A DNA stretch of 64,000 nucleotides from Croceicoccus ponticola (GTDB taxonomy: Bacteria; Pseudomonadota; Alphaproteobacteria; Sphingomonadales; Sphingomonadaceae): contig NZ_RXOL01000003.1 of NCBI RefSeq assembly GCF_004004515.1, positions 124,001 to 188,000 on the forward strand, in the 5' to 3' direction. The notes under the pieces are model-generated. The model ran no database searches. It had not been told where the DNA came from and saw only the letters and a list, made by a program, of their open reading frames with translations. The translations under genes were made by a program, and so were the position numbers. Of this stretch, positions 38,534-46,670 are shown one piece after another (the stretch's first letter is position 1; each line of letters starts with the position of its first letter).

Positions 38534-40769
38534 CGATGATCCGCATCCCGCTCGGCCCCGTGCGCCGGGCGGGCGGCTGCGCCGATGCGCCTTGTTGACG
38601 GCCCTGCGGGGCGCGCTGCTGCTGTTGCGCCGGATCGTCGCGGCCCGTTGCACGGTCAAGGAAATCCTCGTCCACCGCACGCGGACCGGTGGTGACGTTG
38701 CCGGTGCCGACCTCGCCGCGATAATCCTCCACCCGCACGCCGGGATCGTCGCGATATCCGCCCCGTGGCGGATCGCCCGGACGCCAACCATCGTCGGGCG
38801 GCGGCTGATACTGTCCGTCCGGCCCGCCTCCATAGGGTTCGACGCGATTGCCGTTTTCATCGACGAAATAATAATCGCCCGGATTGCCGAACCACGCCTC
38901 GTCGTCAGGTTCCAGTTGCCAGGCGGGCAGTTTAACCTCGGTTTCAAAATCCTCGACCGGGCGCTTGGCAGTGGCGAATTTCATGTAATCGGCAAAAGCG
39001 CGCGCAGGCGCGGTGCCGCCCTGCAATCCGGGAACGCGTTTGGCATCGTCGCGGCCCATCCACACGCCGGTGGTGATCCCGCTTGAAAAGCCGAGGAACC
39101 AGCCGTCCTTATTCGATGACGTCGTGCCCGTCTTGCCGGCTACCGGTCTGCCGATGCTGGCCGAACGGCCCGTGCCGATGCTGACGGCGGTTTGCAACAG
39201 GTCGGTCATCTGTGCGGCCACATAAGGCGCGACGAGCAACTGTTCGCGCGTCGCCCGCCGCTCGTACAGCAGTTGCCCGCTGGCGGTTGTGACCCGGGTG
39301 ATGCCATATGGTTCGACCGAAGTGCCCTTGCCTGCCACGGCGGCAAAGGCGCGGGTCATGTCGATCACCCGCACTTCCGATGCGCCCAGCACCATCGACG
39401 GATATGTCGAGATCGGCGAGGTGATGCCGAACCGCTGCGCCATGCTGGCCACGGTGCTGAAACCGACTTCCTGACCCAGCTGTGCCGCCACGGTATTCTT
39501 CGAATAGGCAAAGGCCGCGCGGACGTCGATCTCGCCCGCATAACCGCCGCCCGAATTCTTTGGCGTCCAGCCGTCGATGGTTACCGGCTTGTCATCGACC
39601 GGGCTGTCGGGTGTGTACCCCGCCTCCAACGCGGCGAGATAGACGAACAGCTTCCACGCCGAACCGGGCTGGCGCAGGGCGTCGGTCGCACGGTTGAAAT
39701 TGCTTTCAACGTAATCGGTCCCGCCGACCATCGCGAGGATTGCCCCGTCGCGGTCGAGGCTGACGAGCGCACCCTGCGATCCTTTGGGCACGTTGTTCTG
39801 GATCGCGGTCGTCGCCGCACGCTGCATGCCCACGTCGAGCGTGGTCCACACCTCGATCGGCTCGTAGGTTTCGGGCAGGATGAAGTCGAGCTGCGGCAGG
39901 ACCCAGTCCGTGAAATAGCGGACCGAGTTCTGGCCGTATTCCGGCTTCAGCTCGATCGTATCGAGGTTCACTCTAGACGCTTCGCCGGGAGAGATCAGGC
40001 CCTGCTGCTGCATCAGCGCCAGAACGGTGTGCGCGCGGTTGACCGCAGCTTCGGCATCGGCGGTCGGGGAATAGCGCGACGGGGCCTTGACCAGTCCTGC
40101 GATGATCGCGGCTTCGCCGATGCTCAGGTCGGTGGCGGGGTGGGAAAAGAACAAGCGGCTGGCGCTGTCGATGCCGTATGCGCCGCCGCCGAAATAGACC
40201 TTGTTGAGATAAAGCTCGAGGATCTGTTCCTTGGAAAACTTGCGTTCCAGCGCCAGGGCGAGGATCGCCTCGCGCACCTTGCGGTCGAAAGTCTTCGAAT
40301 TGTTGAGGAAGATATTGCGCGCAAGCTGCTGCGTGATCGTCGATCCGCCCTCGCGAAAAGCGCCCGTATCGAACCGGACTTTGACCGAGCGGGCGATGCC
40401 GATCGGATCGACGCCGAAGTGGTCGTAGAACCGCCGATCCTCGACCGCGATCATGGCCCCGCGCATCGATTCGGGGATCTGGTCGTAGGTCAACCAACGG
40501 CCATAGCTTGGCCCGATCGACACGATTTCCCGCCCGTCCTTGGCATGGACGACAATTGTCTGGCCGTGCTCGCTCGCCTTCAGCGAGGAATAGCTCGGCA
40601 GCGAATTCTTGGTCGTCCAGACCGCCATCGCCAGCCCGCCGACGGCGAGCAGGCCGAGGAAAACGAACAGGAAAATGATCCGCTTCAGCCAGCGGAACCG
40701 GCCTGGCGAGGAATCGGATTGCCGGGATCTGCGTCGACCGGATGATCGGGGCCGGTTGTTCTGGGCCAT
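38499..40769 (-). CDS. mrcA: Penicillin-binding protein 1A (bifunctional transglycosylase/transpeptidase)
   Basis: A 756-aa class A PBP. One N-terminal helix (near 30-50); GT51 glycosyltransferase motifs EDRRFYDHFGVD, GGSTITQQLARN and KVYFGGGAYGI; transpeptidase motifs SAWK (active Ser), SKN and KTGTT. The C-terminal 130 residues are Pro/Gly/Gln-rich and low in complexity. It polymerises and cross-links peptidoglycan at the inner membrane. Confidence 0.95.
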   Translation of the reverse strand: MAQNNRPRSSGRRRSRQSDSSPGRFRWLKRIIFLFVFLGLLAVGGLAMAVWTTKNSLPSYSSLKASEHGQTIVVHAKDGREIVSIGPSYGRWLTYDQIPESMRGAMIAVEDRRFYDHFGVDPIGIARSVKVRFDTGAFREGGSTITQQLARNIFLNNSKTFDRKVREAILALALERKFSKEQILELYLNKVYFGGGAYGIDSASRLFFSHPATDLSIGEAAIIAGLVKAPSRYSPTADAEAAVNRAHTVLALMQQQGLISPGEASRVNLDTIELKPEYGQNSVRYFTDWVLPQLDFILPETYEPIEVWTTLDVGMQRAATTAIQNNVPKGSQGALVSLDRDGAILAMVGGTDYVESNFNRATDALRQPGSAWKLFVYLAALEAGYTPDSPVDDKPVTIDGWTPKNSGGGYAGEIDVRAAFAYSKNTVAAQLGQEVGFSTVASMAQRFGITSPISTYPSMVLGASEVRVIDMTRAFAAVAGKGTSVEPYGITRVTTASGQLLYERRATREQLLVAPYVAAQMTDLLQTAVSIGTGRSASIGRPVAGKTGTTSSNKDGWFLGFSSGITTGVWMGRDDAKRVPGLQGGTAPARAFADYMKFATAKRPVEDFETEVKLPAWQLEPDDEAWFGNPGDYYFVDENGNRVEPYGGGPDGQYQPPPDDGWRPGDPPRGGYRDDPGVRVEDYRGEVGTGNVTTGPRAVDEDFLDRATGRDDPAQQQQRAPQGRQQGASAQPPARRTGPSGMRIIDVQQALENNDR

Positions 40770-40878
40770 TGCCGCCTGTCACTATGCCCTCTGACGAGGG
40801 GTCTGGTTAATTATGGCCGAAACATGGCCATTGCTGGCGTAACGCTTGCTGAACGAAGTCGCCCGGTCAATCCGGCTA

Positions 40879-41295
40879 TCAGTCCTTATCCGCCTCGAAA
40901 TCAAGCGACGCGCTGTTGATGCAATAACGCAGACCGGTCGGGTTTGGGCCGTCGGGGAACAGATGACCGAGATGGCCTTCGCATTTTGCGCAGCGCACTT
41001 CGGTGCGAACCATGCCGTGCGAACTGTCCGTCAGTTCCTCGATCGCGTCGCCTTCGATCGGCTGGTAATAGCTCGGCCAGCCGGAGCCCGAATTGAACTT
41101 CGTGCCGGCATCGAACAGCGGCGCGCCGCAACCGGCACATTTATAAAGACCGGACGCCTTGTTGCTTTCGTATTCGCCGGTAAAGGCCCGCTCGGTCCCG
41201 CCTTCGCGGAGCACGCGATATTGTTCGGGGGTCAGGCGTTCGCGCCATTCGGCGTCGGTCAGCATGGTTTTATCGGACATGGCTTTATCGGACAT
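40879..41295 (-). CDS. msrB: Peptide-methionine (R)-S-oxide reductase
   Basis: A 138-aa SelR enzyme reducing methionine-R-sulfoxide. Zinc pairs CAGC and CAKC, the domain core [11 protein letters not shown] and the catalytic Cys in [10 protein letters not shown] are present. The first eleven residues contain the pentapeptide MSDK(A/T) twice, from an 18-base tandem duplication at the start. ATG 41295 is chosen because AGGAA lies seven bases upstream; 41277 would give the undoubled form. Confidence 0.95.
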   Translation of the reverse strand: MSDKAMSDKTMLTDAEWRERLTPEQYRVLREGGTERAFTGEYESNKASGLYKCAGCGAPLFDAGTKFNSGSGWPSYYQPIEGDAIEELTDSSHGMVRTEVRCAKCEGHLGHLFPDGPNPTGLRYCINSASLDFEADKD

Positions 41296-41298
41296 GGG

Positions 41299-41787
41299 CT
41301 ATTCCTGTATCAAAGGTTTTTCGTTGCCCGCGATATGGTTAGCGGGCGCCGGTCCGACAAGCAGGATCGCACCATCGTGACCGGTCACGGTCAGCCGGGC
41401 GCCCACCGGGGCATCCGGCCCTCTTGCCAGCCATTCGCTATCGCCCAGCCGCACGCGCCCCTCGCCGCCCTCGAACGCCGTGGTAACGACGACGTTCGTG
41501 CCGACAAGACGCGCACCGCGATCGTTCATCAGCGGGTCGCTCGTTTCCGTCCCGGCATAATCGAGCCAGCGCCGCGCCGCAAAGACCGAAAAGGCGGAGA
41601 AGACGATGAACGTCAACAGCTGCACCGACAACGGCACATCCGCAATCGCGGTGATCAGGCCGGTCAGCAAGGCCGCCGTCGCCATCCAGACAAGGAAATA
41701 GCCTGGCACGAGCATTTCCGCGCCCATCAGGACAATGCCTGCGATCAGCCAGAGCCACGTCGCGTCGAGATCCGAGAACCAGTCCAT
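41299..41787 (-). CDS. NfeD-like membrane protein
   Basis: A 162-aa protein with three or four N-terminal helices and a C-terminal OB-fold-like domain (LVGTNVVVTTAFEGGEGRVRLGD, quoted in part). NfeD proteins work with SPFH/stomatin partners in membrane domains. The adjacent upstream band-7 gene, ten bases away, is that partner. It ends three bases before the msrB start. Confidence 0.88.
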   Translation of the reverse strand: MDWFSDLDATWLWLIAGIVLMGAEMLVPGYFLVWMATAALLTGLITAIADVPLSVQLLTFIVFSAFSVFAARRWLDYAGTETSDPLMNDRGARLVGTNVVVTTAFEGGEGRVRLGDSEWLARGPDAPVGARLTVTGHDGAILLVGPAPANHIAGNEKPLIQE

Positions 41788-41797
41788 GCCGCCCGCT

Positions 41798-42796
41798 TCA
41801 ATCCCCGCTCGTCCTGGGCACGCTCGGCGTGCCAGTGCGCGAAGGAGCGGCCTGCTGCGAAGCCAGGTTCATATGTGTGCCCGCGTTCGCAGGCGGGGTT
41901 ACCGCATCGCGGACCAGCTCGCCGATCCCGCCCAGCGTTCCGATTAACTGCGTGGCCTCGACCGGGAAGAGGATCGTCTTCGCATTGGGCGACGTGGCAA
42001 AGGCGCTAACCGCCTCGACATATTTCTGCGCGACGAAGTAATTGAGCGCCTGCGTACCCGAAGACGCAATGGCCTCCGATACGACGCGGGTCGCCTCCGC
42101 CTCTGCTGCGGCAGACCGCTCGCGGGCCTCGGCATCGCGAAAGGCGCTTTCCTTGCGGCCTTCGGCCTCAAGGATGCGGCTCTGCTTGTCGCCCTCTGCA
42201 CGCAGGATCGCCGCTGACCGGTCGCCTTCTGCCTCAAGGATCTGGGCGCGCTTCAACCGCTCGGCCTTCATCTGGCGGGCCATCGCATCCGAAATGTCCT
42301 TGGGCGGGCGGATGTCCATGATCTCGACCCGGGTGATCTTCATCCCCCACGGGCTGGTCGCGTGATCGACCACCGCCAACAGCTTGGCGTTGATGTCGTC
42401 GCGCTTCGACAGCGTTTCGTCGAGATCCATCGAACCCATCACCGTGCGCAGGTTGGTGGTCGTCAGCGCCTGGATCGCGTTCTTCAGCCCCGAAACTTCA
42501 TAAGCCGCCTTGCCCGCGTCCAGCACCTGATAGAACACCACGGCGTCGACACCGACCATCGCGTTGTCCTTGGTGATGATTTCCTGCCCCGGAATATCGA
42601 GCACCTGTTCCATCACGTTGATCTTGTGCCCCACGCGGTCGATCAACGGGATGATGATGTGCAGGCCCGGCGTCGCCGGCTTGGTAAAGCGGCCCATGCG
42701 CTCGATAGTATAGACATATCCCTGCCTGACGACACGCACGCTCGAAAACAGAAATATGGCCAGCAAGACAAGCAGGACCAACAAGAACAGATCCAT
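41798..42796 (-). CDS. qmcA: SPFH/band 7 protein (stomatin/QmcA-like)
   Basis: A 332-aa membrane protein with one N-terminal helix, then the SPFH domain (VVRQGYVYTIERMGRF, ITRVEIMDIRPP) and a coiled coil rich in Ala-Glu-Arg repeats (residues 190-250). It scaffolds membrane microdomains. ATG 42796 is chosen over TTG 42799. The qmcA-nfeD pairing with msrB directly behind suggests one envelope-maintenance transcript. Confidence 0.9.
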   Translation of the reverse strand: MDLFLLVLLVLLAIFLFSSVRVVRQGYVYTIERMGRFTKPATPGLHIIIPLIDRVGHKINVMEQVLDIPGQEIITKDNAMVGVDAVVFYQVLDAGKAAYEVSGLKNAIQALTTTNLRTVMGSMDLDETLSKRDDINAKLLAVVDHATSPWGMKITRVEIMDIRPPKDISDAMARQMKAERLKRAQILEAEGDRSAAILRAEGDKQSRILEAEGRKESAFRDAEARERSAAAEAEATRVVSEAIASSGTQALNYFVAQKYVEAVSAFATSPNAKTILFPVEATQLIGTLGGIGELVRDAVTPPANAGTHMNLASQQAAPSRTGTPSVPRTSGD

Positions 42797-42908
42797 CAAA
42801 ACCCCCTAAGCGTTCATGGGCACGAGTGGCCAGATCATCGCCTCGCCACCCTTGTCGCGGCACGACCCCAAAGTCCGCGATTCCACATCAAGATGCATAT
42901 TGCGTCGT

Positions 42909-43514
42909 TCAGTCCGCTTTGGCCAGTTCCAAACAGGCCGGGGTGTCATAACGACCGAGACCGCCGGGTTCGCCCGCGACTTGCTCTACCCCCGTTGCCT
43001 CTGCGCCAAGGATGGCATTGGCGTCGTCGGTCGATTGGCCATTTGCCGCCAGTTCGGCACGAAACTCGGCTTCCAGCTTGCCAGCCCCTGCACCGCCGCC
43101 GGGCAACATGCGCATGATCGCAACGCATTGCGGCAAGGTTGGGCGAATCAATTCGGGCACTGTGGCGTCAAGCAGCACGAGGCACGGCGGCATGATCGCA
43201 TCGAGCATGGCGCCATCCTGCAATTGCGTGGCCGCTTCGCGCATTGCGGCGGCGACGTCGGCTTCGCTCTTCCCGCTGTCGATCAGGCGGGTGCCGACCT
43301 GCACCATGAATTCCCGCCCGCGCCAGCCAAGCGGGTCATAATGCGTTGCCACGCCAAGGCCCTGACGCCCGGCGACAATGGCGAATGCCGCTGAACACCG
43401 CACGTCGGCGATCGCAGTGGCTGAAAGTCGAACTGGCGCTGCATAAGCGGGAAGCCCGCCAGCGGCGAGCAGGATCGTCGCCACGATGGGAATTTGCGAG
43501 AAAAAGGGTGGCAT
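42909..43514 (-). CDS. Secreted protein of unknown function
   Basis: A 201-aa protein with a cleavable signal peptide (hydrophobic residues 8-22, likely cut after AYA). The mature part is helical, with four Cys (near 40, 110, 129, 194) and a Gly/Ala loop. No family is recognised. The region upstream to the kinase start at 43664 is AT-richer and is the shared divergent promoter region. Confidence 0.65.
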   Translation of the reverse strand: MPPFFSQIPIVATILLAAGGLPAYAAPVRLSATAIADVRCSAAFAIVAGRQGLGVATHYDPLGWRGREFMVQVGTRLIDSGKSEADVAAAMREAATQLQDGAMLDAIMPPCLVLLDATVPELIRPTLPQCVAIMRMLPGGGAGAGKLEAEFRAELAANGQSTDDANAILGAEATGVEQVAGEPGGLGRYDTPACLELAKAD

Positions 43515-43663
43515 GGCGATCTTTCTGCGTTGTCCGGACGTTGCGAGTCAAACCGCGACGAATGTAAATCAGATGTTATTTTCTATCAGTAATTTTCACG
43601 CTATTGCGGCGAGATATGGCGTATGGAACCAGAGACAGCGGCGATCGAGCAGGCGACCCCCCA

Positions 43664-45118
43664 ATGACTTTGGAACGGCGCCTGCGTGCGCTCGAAGAAT
43701 ACCAGATACTCGATACAGAAGCTGAACGCAGCTTTGACGACATCGTCTTTCTGACTCAAAAAATCTGCCAAACCCCCGCCGCGCTCATCAGCCTGGTCGC
43801 CGACGATCGCCAGTGGTTCAAGGCGCGAATCGGTTTCGAAGCCTGCGAGGTGCCGATCTCGCAATCCGTGTGCCGTCACGGCATGGCCAGTCGCGAACTG
43901 CTGGTGGTTCCCGACCTCACGCTCGATGCGCGGACATGCGACAATCCGCTGGTCGTTGGCGAACCGAACATCCGGTTTTACGCCGGGGCGCCGCTGGTCA
44001 CGCCCGACGGGACGATCATCGGCATGTTGTGCGTCATCGACACGGCTCCCCGGCCGGACGGGCTCGACCCAGATCAGCATCGCTCGCTGAAAGCGCTTGC
44101 CGGGCAGGTCATCACCCAGCTCGAAATGCGCAAGACGATGCGAGACCACGAAATCGCTCTTGAAGTGGAGCGGGAAGAGGCCGCGATCCTTCGTCGCACG
44201 ACGGCCCAGTTGCAGATGGCCGAGGAAGTGGGCGAGATCGGCGCGTTCGAGATCGATTTCACCAGTCGCGAAATCGTGATGAGCCGCGAATTCTGCCGCA
44301 TCCACGGTTTGGAACCGCAAAAGTCCCTCCGGCTTGATGAACTCGATCGCCGCGTTCCGGGCTCTGCGCTGATCGGTGCCGCGTTAAACGATGCCACCGA
44401 TTTCGAGCGTGGGGAATTTCGCATCACGCGCGAATCCGATGGCCACGATCGCTGGTTGGACATTCGATCGCGTTACAGGCTGGACGATGAAGGCAACCGC
44501 ATCGGCGTGGCCGGCATCGTGACCGACGTCACCGAACAGCGCGCGGTGAACGAGGAAATCTCCCATCGACTGAAAAATACGATGGCGCTGGTGCAAGCAA
44601 TCGCGGGGCACACCCTGCGCGGCATCGCCGACCCGGCGCCGGTCCATGAATTCAACCGTCGCGTATCGGCGCTGGCCACTGCGCACGATATCCTGTTGCG
44701 CCGCACATCGTCCGCCGCCTGCCTGCACGAAGTGGCCGAAGGTGTGCTGGCCGGATTGTCCATCGAAGATCGGGTCAAGCGCGACGGCAAGGATATCGAA
44801 CTGACGTCTCGCGCCGTGCTGGTGCTTTCAATGTTGCTGCACGAACTGGGCACCAATGCGATGAAATACGGCGCGCTGTCGACGCCTGCGGGTCAGGTCT
44901 CGCTCACCACCTCGCTGGAGCCGGGCGACGATGGCGATCGCCTGATCATCGACTGGGTCGAAACCGGAGGACCGGAACCGCGCACGCCCGAACGGCTCGG
45001 TCTTGGCACCCGGCTGATCCAGCGCGGGCTGGCTCCCGATGGCGACGCCGAACTCAGCTACGAACCGGCCGGGTTCAAGGCGCGCATCATGGCGCCGATC
45101 AATCAGGTCGGCGCCTAG
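43664..45118 (+). CDS. GAF-PAS sensor histidine kinase, HWE family
   Basis: A 484-aa cytoplasmic signalling kinase: GAF domain (about 15-165), PAS domain (about 185-300) and an HWE/HisKA_2 kinase core with the phospho-acceptor ISHRLKNTMALVQ near 305 and an ATP-binding HELGTNAMKYGALS near 415. HWE kinases often feed light, redox or general stress (PhyR) pathways; no response regulator is adjacent. ATG 43664 is used; a longer in-frame start at 43616 is possible. A 14-codon frame at 43623-43667 ends in an ATGA overlap with this start. Confidence 0.88.
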   Translation: MTLERRLRALEEYQILDTEAERSFDDIVFLTQKICQTPAALISLVADDRQWFKARIGFEACEVPISQSVCRHGMASRELLVVPDLTLDARTCDNPLVVGEPNIRFYAGAPLVTPDGTIIGMLCVIDTAPRPDGLDPDQHRSLKALAGQVITQLEMRKTMRDHEIALEVEREEAAILRRTTAQLQMAEEVGEIGAFEIDFTSREIVMSREFCRIHGLEPQKSLRLDELDRRVPGSALIGAALNDATDFERGEFRITRESDGHDRWLDIRSRYRLDDEGNRIGVAGIVTDVTEQRAVNEEISHRLKNTMALVQAIAGHTLRGIADPAPVHEFNRRVSALATAHDILLRRTSSAACLHEVAEGVLAGLSIEDRVKRDGKDIELTSRAVLVLSMLLHELGTNAMKYGALSTPAGQVSLTTSLEPGDDGDRLIIDWVETGGPEPRTPERLGLGTRLIQRGLAPDGDAELSYEPAGFKARIMAPINQVGA

Positions 45119-45129
45119 GCCATCCATAC

Positions 45130-45729
45130 TTACGCCCGGGGCGGTTGCCGCCGGTAACTGAGCGCTTCGGCGATATGGATGCGCCCGATGTCGCGGGCGC
45201 CCGCAAGATCGGCGATGGTCCGCGCGACGCGCAGAATGCGAACGTAACCGCGCGCCGACAACCGCATCGCGTCCGCCGCCTGCAGCAGCAACTTGCGCCC
45301 ATCCTCGTCAGGCTGGGCATGGCGGTCGAGCAATTCGCCATCGATGTCGGCATTGGTTCGCGCATCGGTTCCTTCGAGCCGTGCCGTCTGAATATTGCGC
45401 GCCCTTGCGACGCGAACGGCCACTTCGGCGCTGCCCTCCGCGGGTGGCGGCAGGGCCAGGTCGCGGGCCGAAACGGGGTCCACCTCGACATGCAGGTCGA
45501 TGCGGTCGAGCAACGGGCCGGACACGCGGCTTTGATAATCGGCGGCGCATTTCGGCGCGCGCGAACAGGCCAGCGCCGGATCGCCCAGATGGCCGCAGCG
45601 GCACGGGTTCATCGCCGCGATCAATTGCACGTTTGCGGGAAAGGTCACGTGCGCATTGGCTCGCGCCACGCTGACCTCGCGCGTTTCGAGCGGTTGGCGC
45701 AGCGAATCGAGCACGCCGCGCTGAAATTC
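45130..45729 (-). pseudogene. comM: comM/yifB 3' part, cut off by transposon insertion
   Basis: The C-terminal 200 codons of an Mg-chelatase-like AAA+ ATPase: EFQRGVLDSLRQPLE, the zinc-type CRCGHLGDPALACSRAPKC and the YRRQPPRA end. The N-terminal part is at 48867-49783. Deleting 45730-48866 plus one TGAAATTC copy joins them into one 502-codon frame. ComM is a helicase that aids recombination of DNA taken up in natural transformation, so that function should be lost. The frame is open a little into the transposon, but no start site is seen. Confidence 0.93.
45722..45729. repeat. Target-site duplication, left copy
   Basis: TGAAATTC, identical to 48867-48874, directly flanks the element. It is 8 bp, the size known for IS1595-family insertions. 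Confidence 0.93.
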
Positions 45730-45754
45730 CGGCATTATGTAGCAAACGCACCAA
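45730..45754 (+). repeat. Terminal inverted repeat, left
   Basis: Starts CGGCATTATGTAGCAAACGC and ends in CACCAA. It is an exact reverse complement of 48842-48866 over all 25 bases. Confidence 0.95.
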
Positions 45755-45787
45755 TACGCTGATAGATGTAACCGCACAAGATGCGTA

Positions 45788-45798
45788 ATGTCATCATA
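45788..45798 (-). promoter_or_regulatory. Element motif TATGATGACAT, copy 1
   Basis: On the minus strand this reads TATGATGACAT. Its last base is the A of the start codon of the 149-aa passenger gene. The same 11 bases occur upstream of the transposase (47658-47668) and DUF6471 (47701-47711) genes. It is a candidate operator. Confidence 0.45.
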
Positions 45799-46247
45799 TG
45801 GCAGACACACATGTTTTGAGCGCCTTGAAGGCGAAGCGCGGCGAACTCGCTGGACGGATCGACGGTTTGCAGGACCAGCTACGCGAGGCGATGATCCAGA
45901 TAGATCACGTCGATTGCACCATACGGCTGTTCGACCCTGACATTGATCTGGACGAGATAAAGCCAAAACCGCTGCCACCACGCCACCATGCGTTCAAGGG
46001 ACAGGTAACGCGGGCCATCCTAACCATGCTTCGCAACGAAGGGCCGATGGACGCCAAGGCAATCACGATAAGGCTGATGGCAGAGCGCGACCTGAACCCG
46101 AACGACAAGACGCTCTCCAAGGCCATGAATAAGCGCATTGGGGCAGCACTGCGTAATCTGCGGGAACGGACGCTGGTGGCGTCTCGTAAGGGTGAAGGTG
46201 GGCTTCTACTGTGGAAAACTGCTGCCAAAATTAACGGCACGGAGTAG
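45798..46247 (+). CDS. 149-aa passenger protein, coiled coil plus winged-helix-like domain
   Basis: MADTHVLSALKAKRGELAG starts a helical stretch with coiled-coil periodicity (residues 5-45). A linker with KPLPPRHHAFKG follows, then a C-terminal domain (about 70-145: VTRAILTMLRNEGPMDAKAI..., IGAALRNLRERTLVASR) resembling a winged helix. I recall similar proteins beside IS1595-type transposases in alphaproteobacteria, but cannot check. It could be a DNA-binding accessory or regulator of the element. Stop is TAG. Confidence 0.75.
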   Translation: MADTHVLSALKAKRGELAGRIDGLQDQLREAMIQIDHVDCTIRLFDPDIDLDEIKPKPLPPRHHAFKGQVTRAILTMLRNEGPMDAKAITIRLMAERDLNPNDKTLSKAMNKRIGAALRNLRERTLVASRKGEGGLLLWKTAAKINGTE

Positions 46248-46281
46248 CCGTTAATTCTAGATGCCGACGTAGTCAATACAA

Positions 46282-46410
46282 ATGGCGGATTTCTGCGGTT
46301 TGTTGATTAAAACGCCGCAATACAAAGGCATCGGATACGATGGCAATAGGATTTATCCTACGGTGATGGCGTTGCGCGTCGTCTCTGAATCGGGCATATG
46401 CCGAATCTAG
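46282..46410 (+). CDS. Possible 42-aa ORF abutting the tRNA
   Basis: A frame MADFCGLLIKTPQYKG... to ...GICRI ending in TAG, whose G is also the first base of the tRNA. No Shine-Dalgarno is evident and no family is known. It may simply be chance; the region also contains the likely tRNA promoter. Confidence 0.15.
   Translation: MADFCGLLIKTPQYKGIGYDGNRIYPTVMALRVVSESGICRI
46372..46400 (+). promoter_or_regulatory. Candidate promoter of the tRNA gene
   Basis: TTGCGC (46372-46377) and CATATG (46395-46400) are 17 bases apart. Transcription would begin about 2-3 bases before the tRNA 5' end at 46410. Confidence 0.3.
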
Positions 46411-46498
46411 GAACGGTGGCAGAGCGGTTTATTGCAGCTGACTTTAAATCAGCCGGAGTCGTCAGACACTTCCATGGGTTCGAATCCCATCCGTTCCG
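46410..46498 (+). tRNA. Serine-type (class II) tRNA with UUA anticodon, candidate ochre suppressor
   Basis: An 89-base cloverleaf. Acceptor GGAACGG/CCGTTCC is 7 bp without mismatch. The D arm holds GCAGAGCGGTTTATTGC. Anticodon stem GCTGA/TCAGC is 5 bp (46437-46441, 46449-46453) with loop CTTTAAA, so the anticodon is TTA at 46444-46446 after U33. A 20-base variable arm (46454-46473) follows, then T arm ATGGG/CCCAT with loop TTCGAAT. Discriminator is G. The long variable arm, D-arm sequence and G73 resemble tRNA-Ser, which SerRS charges without reading the anticodon. UUA pairs with the stop codon UAA. The 3' CCA is not encoded (CCG follows). It lies inside the transposon. Confidence 0.85.
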
Positions 46499-46615
46499 CC
46501 GACTTAGGCGCTACGAACCCTTGCGTTGTCGGGGTTTTCCAGTTAGGTCGGAATTGCGCTGAAAGCAGTCTGACCGGCTTTGCCGTGCTTATGCGCACTA
46601 GGGTTTCGGCCCTAT

Positions 46616-46636
46616 GGCGGAACGGATGGTTTCGAA
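46616..46636 (-). repeat. Partial inverted copy of the tRNA 3' end
   Basis: GGCGGAACGGATGG (46616-46629) is the exact reverse complement of the tRNA 3' end at 46487-46500. One base later TTCGAA matches the T-loop (46479-46484), which in the tRNA is two bases away. There is no complete second cloverleaf. It lies within the transposase read-through region, next to a terminator hairpin. Confidence 0.8.
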
Positions 46637-46670
46637 AGGGTCGCTCTAAAGGGCGGCCCTTTCAACTTTT
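46634..46670. terminator. Intrinsic terminator between tRNA and transposase ends
   Basis: GAAAGGG (46634-46640) pairs with CCCTTTC (46657-46663), with a shorter inner option AAAGGG/CCCTTT, followed by AACTTTT on the plus strand. It would end plus-strand transcripts from the tRNA and overlaps the transposase stop. Confidence 0.55.

Noticed and set aside
46410-46498. Reading the tRNA as tRNA-Leu with anticodon UAA
   Set aside because: This needs the anticodon stem shifted by one base, which destroys its pairing. The 5-bp stem GCTGA/TCAGC fixes the anticodon as UUA, and the body resembles tRNA-Ser.
46487-46636. tRNA 3' repeat as an integrase attachment site
   Set aside because: No integrase gene is present, the repeat is inverted, and the element borders are fully explained by the 25-bp terminal repeats and the 8-bp duplication.
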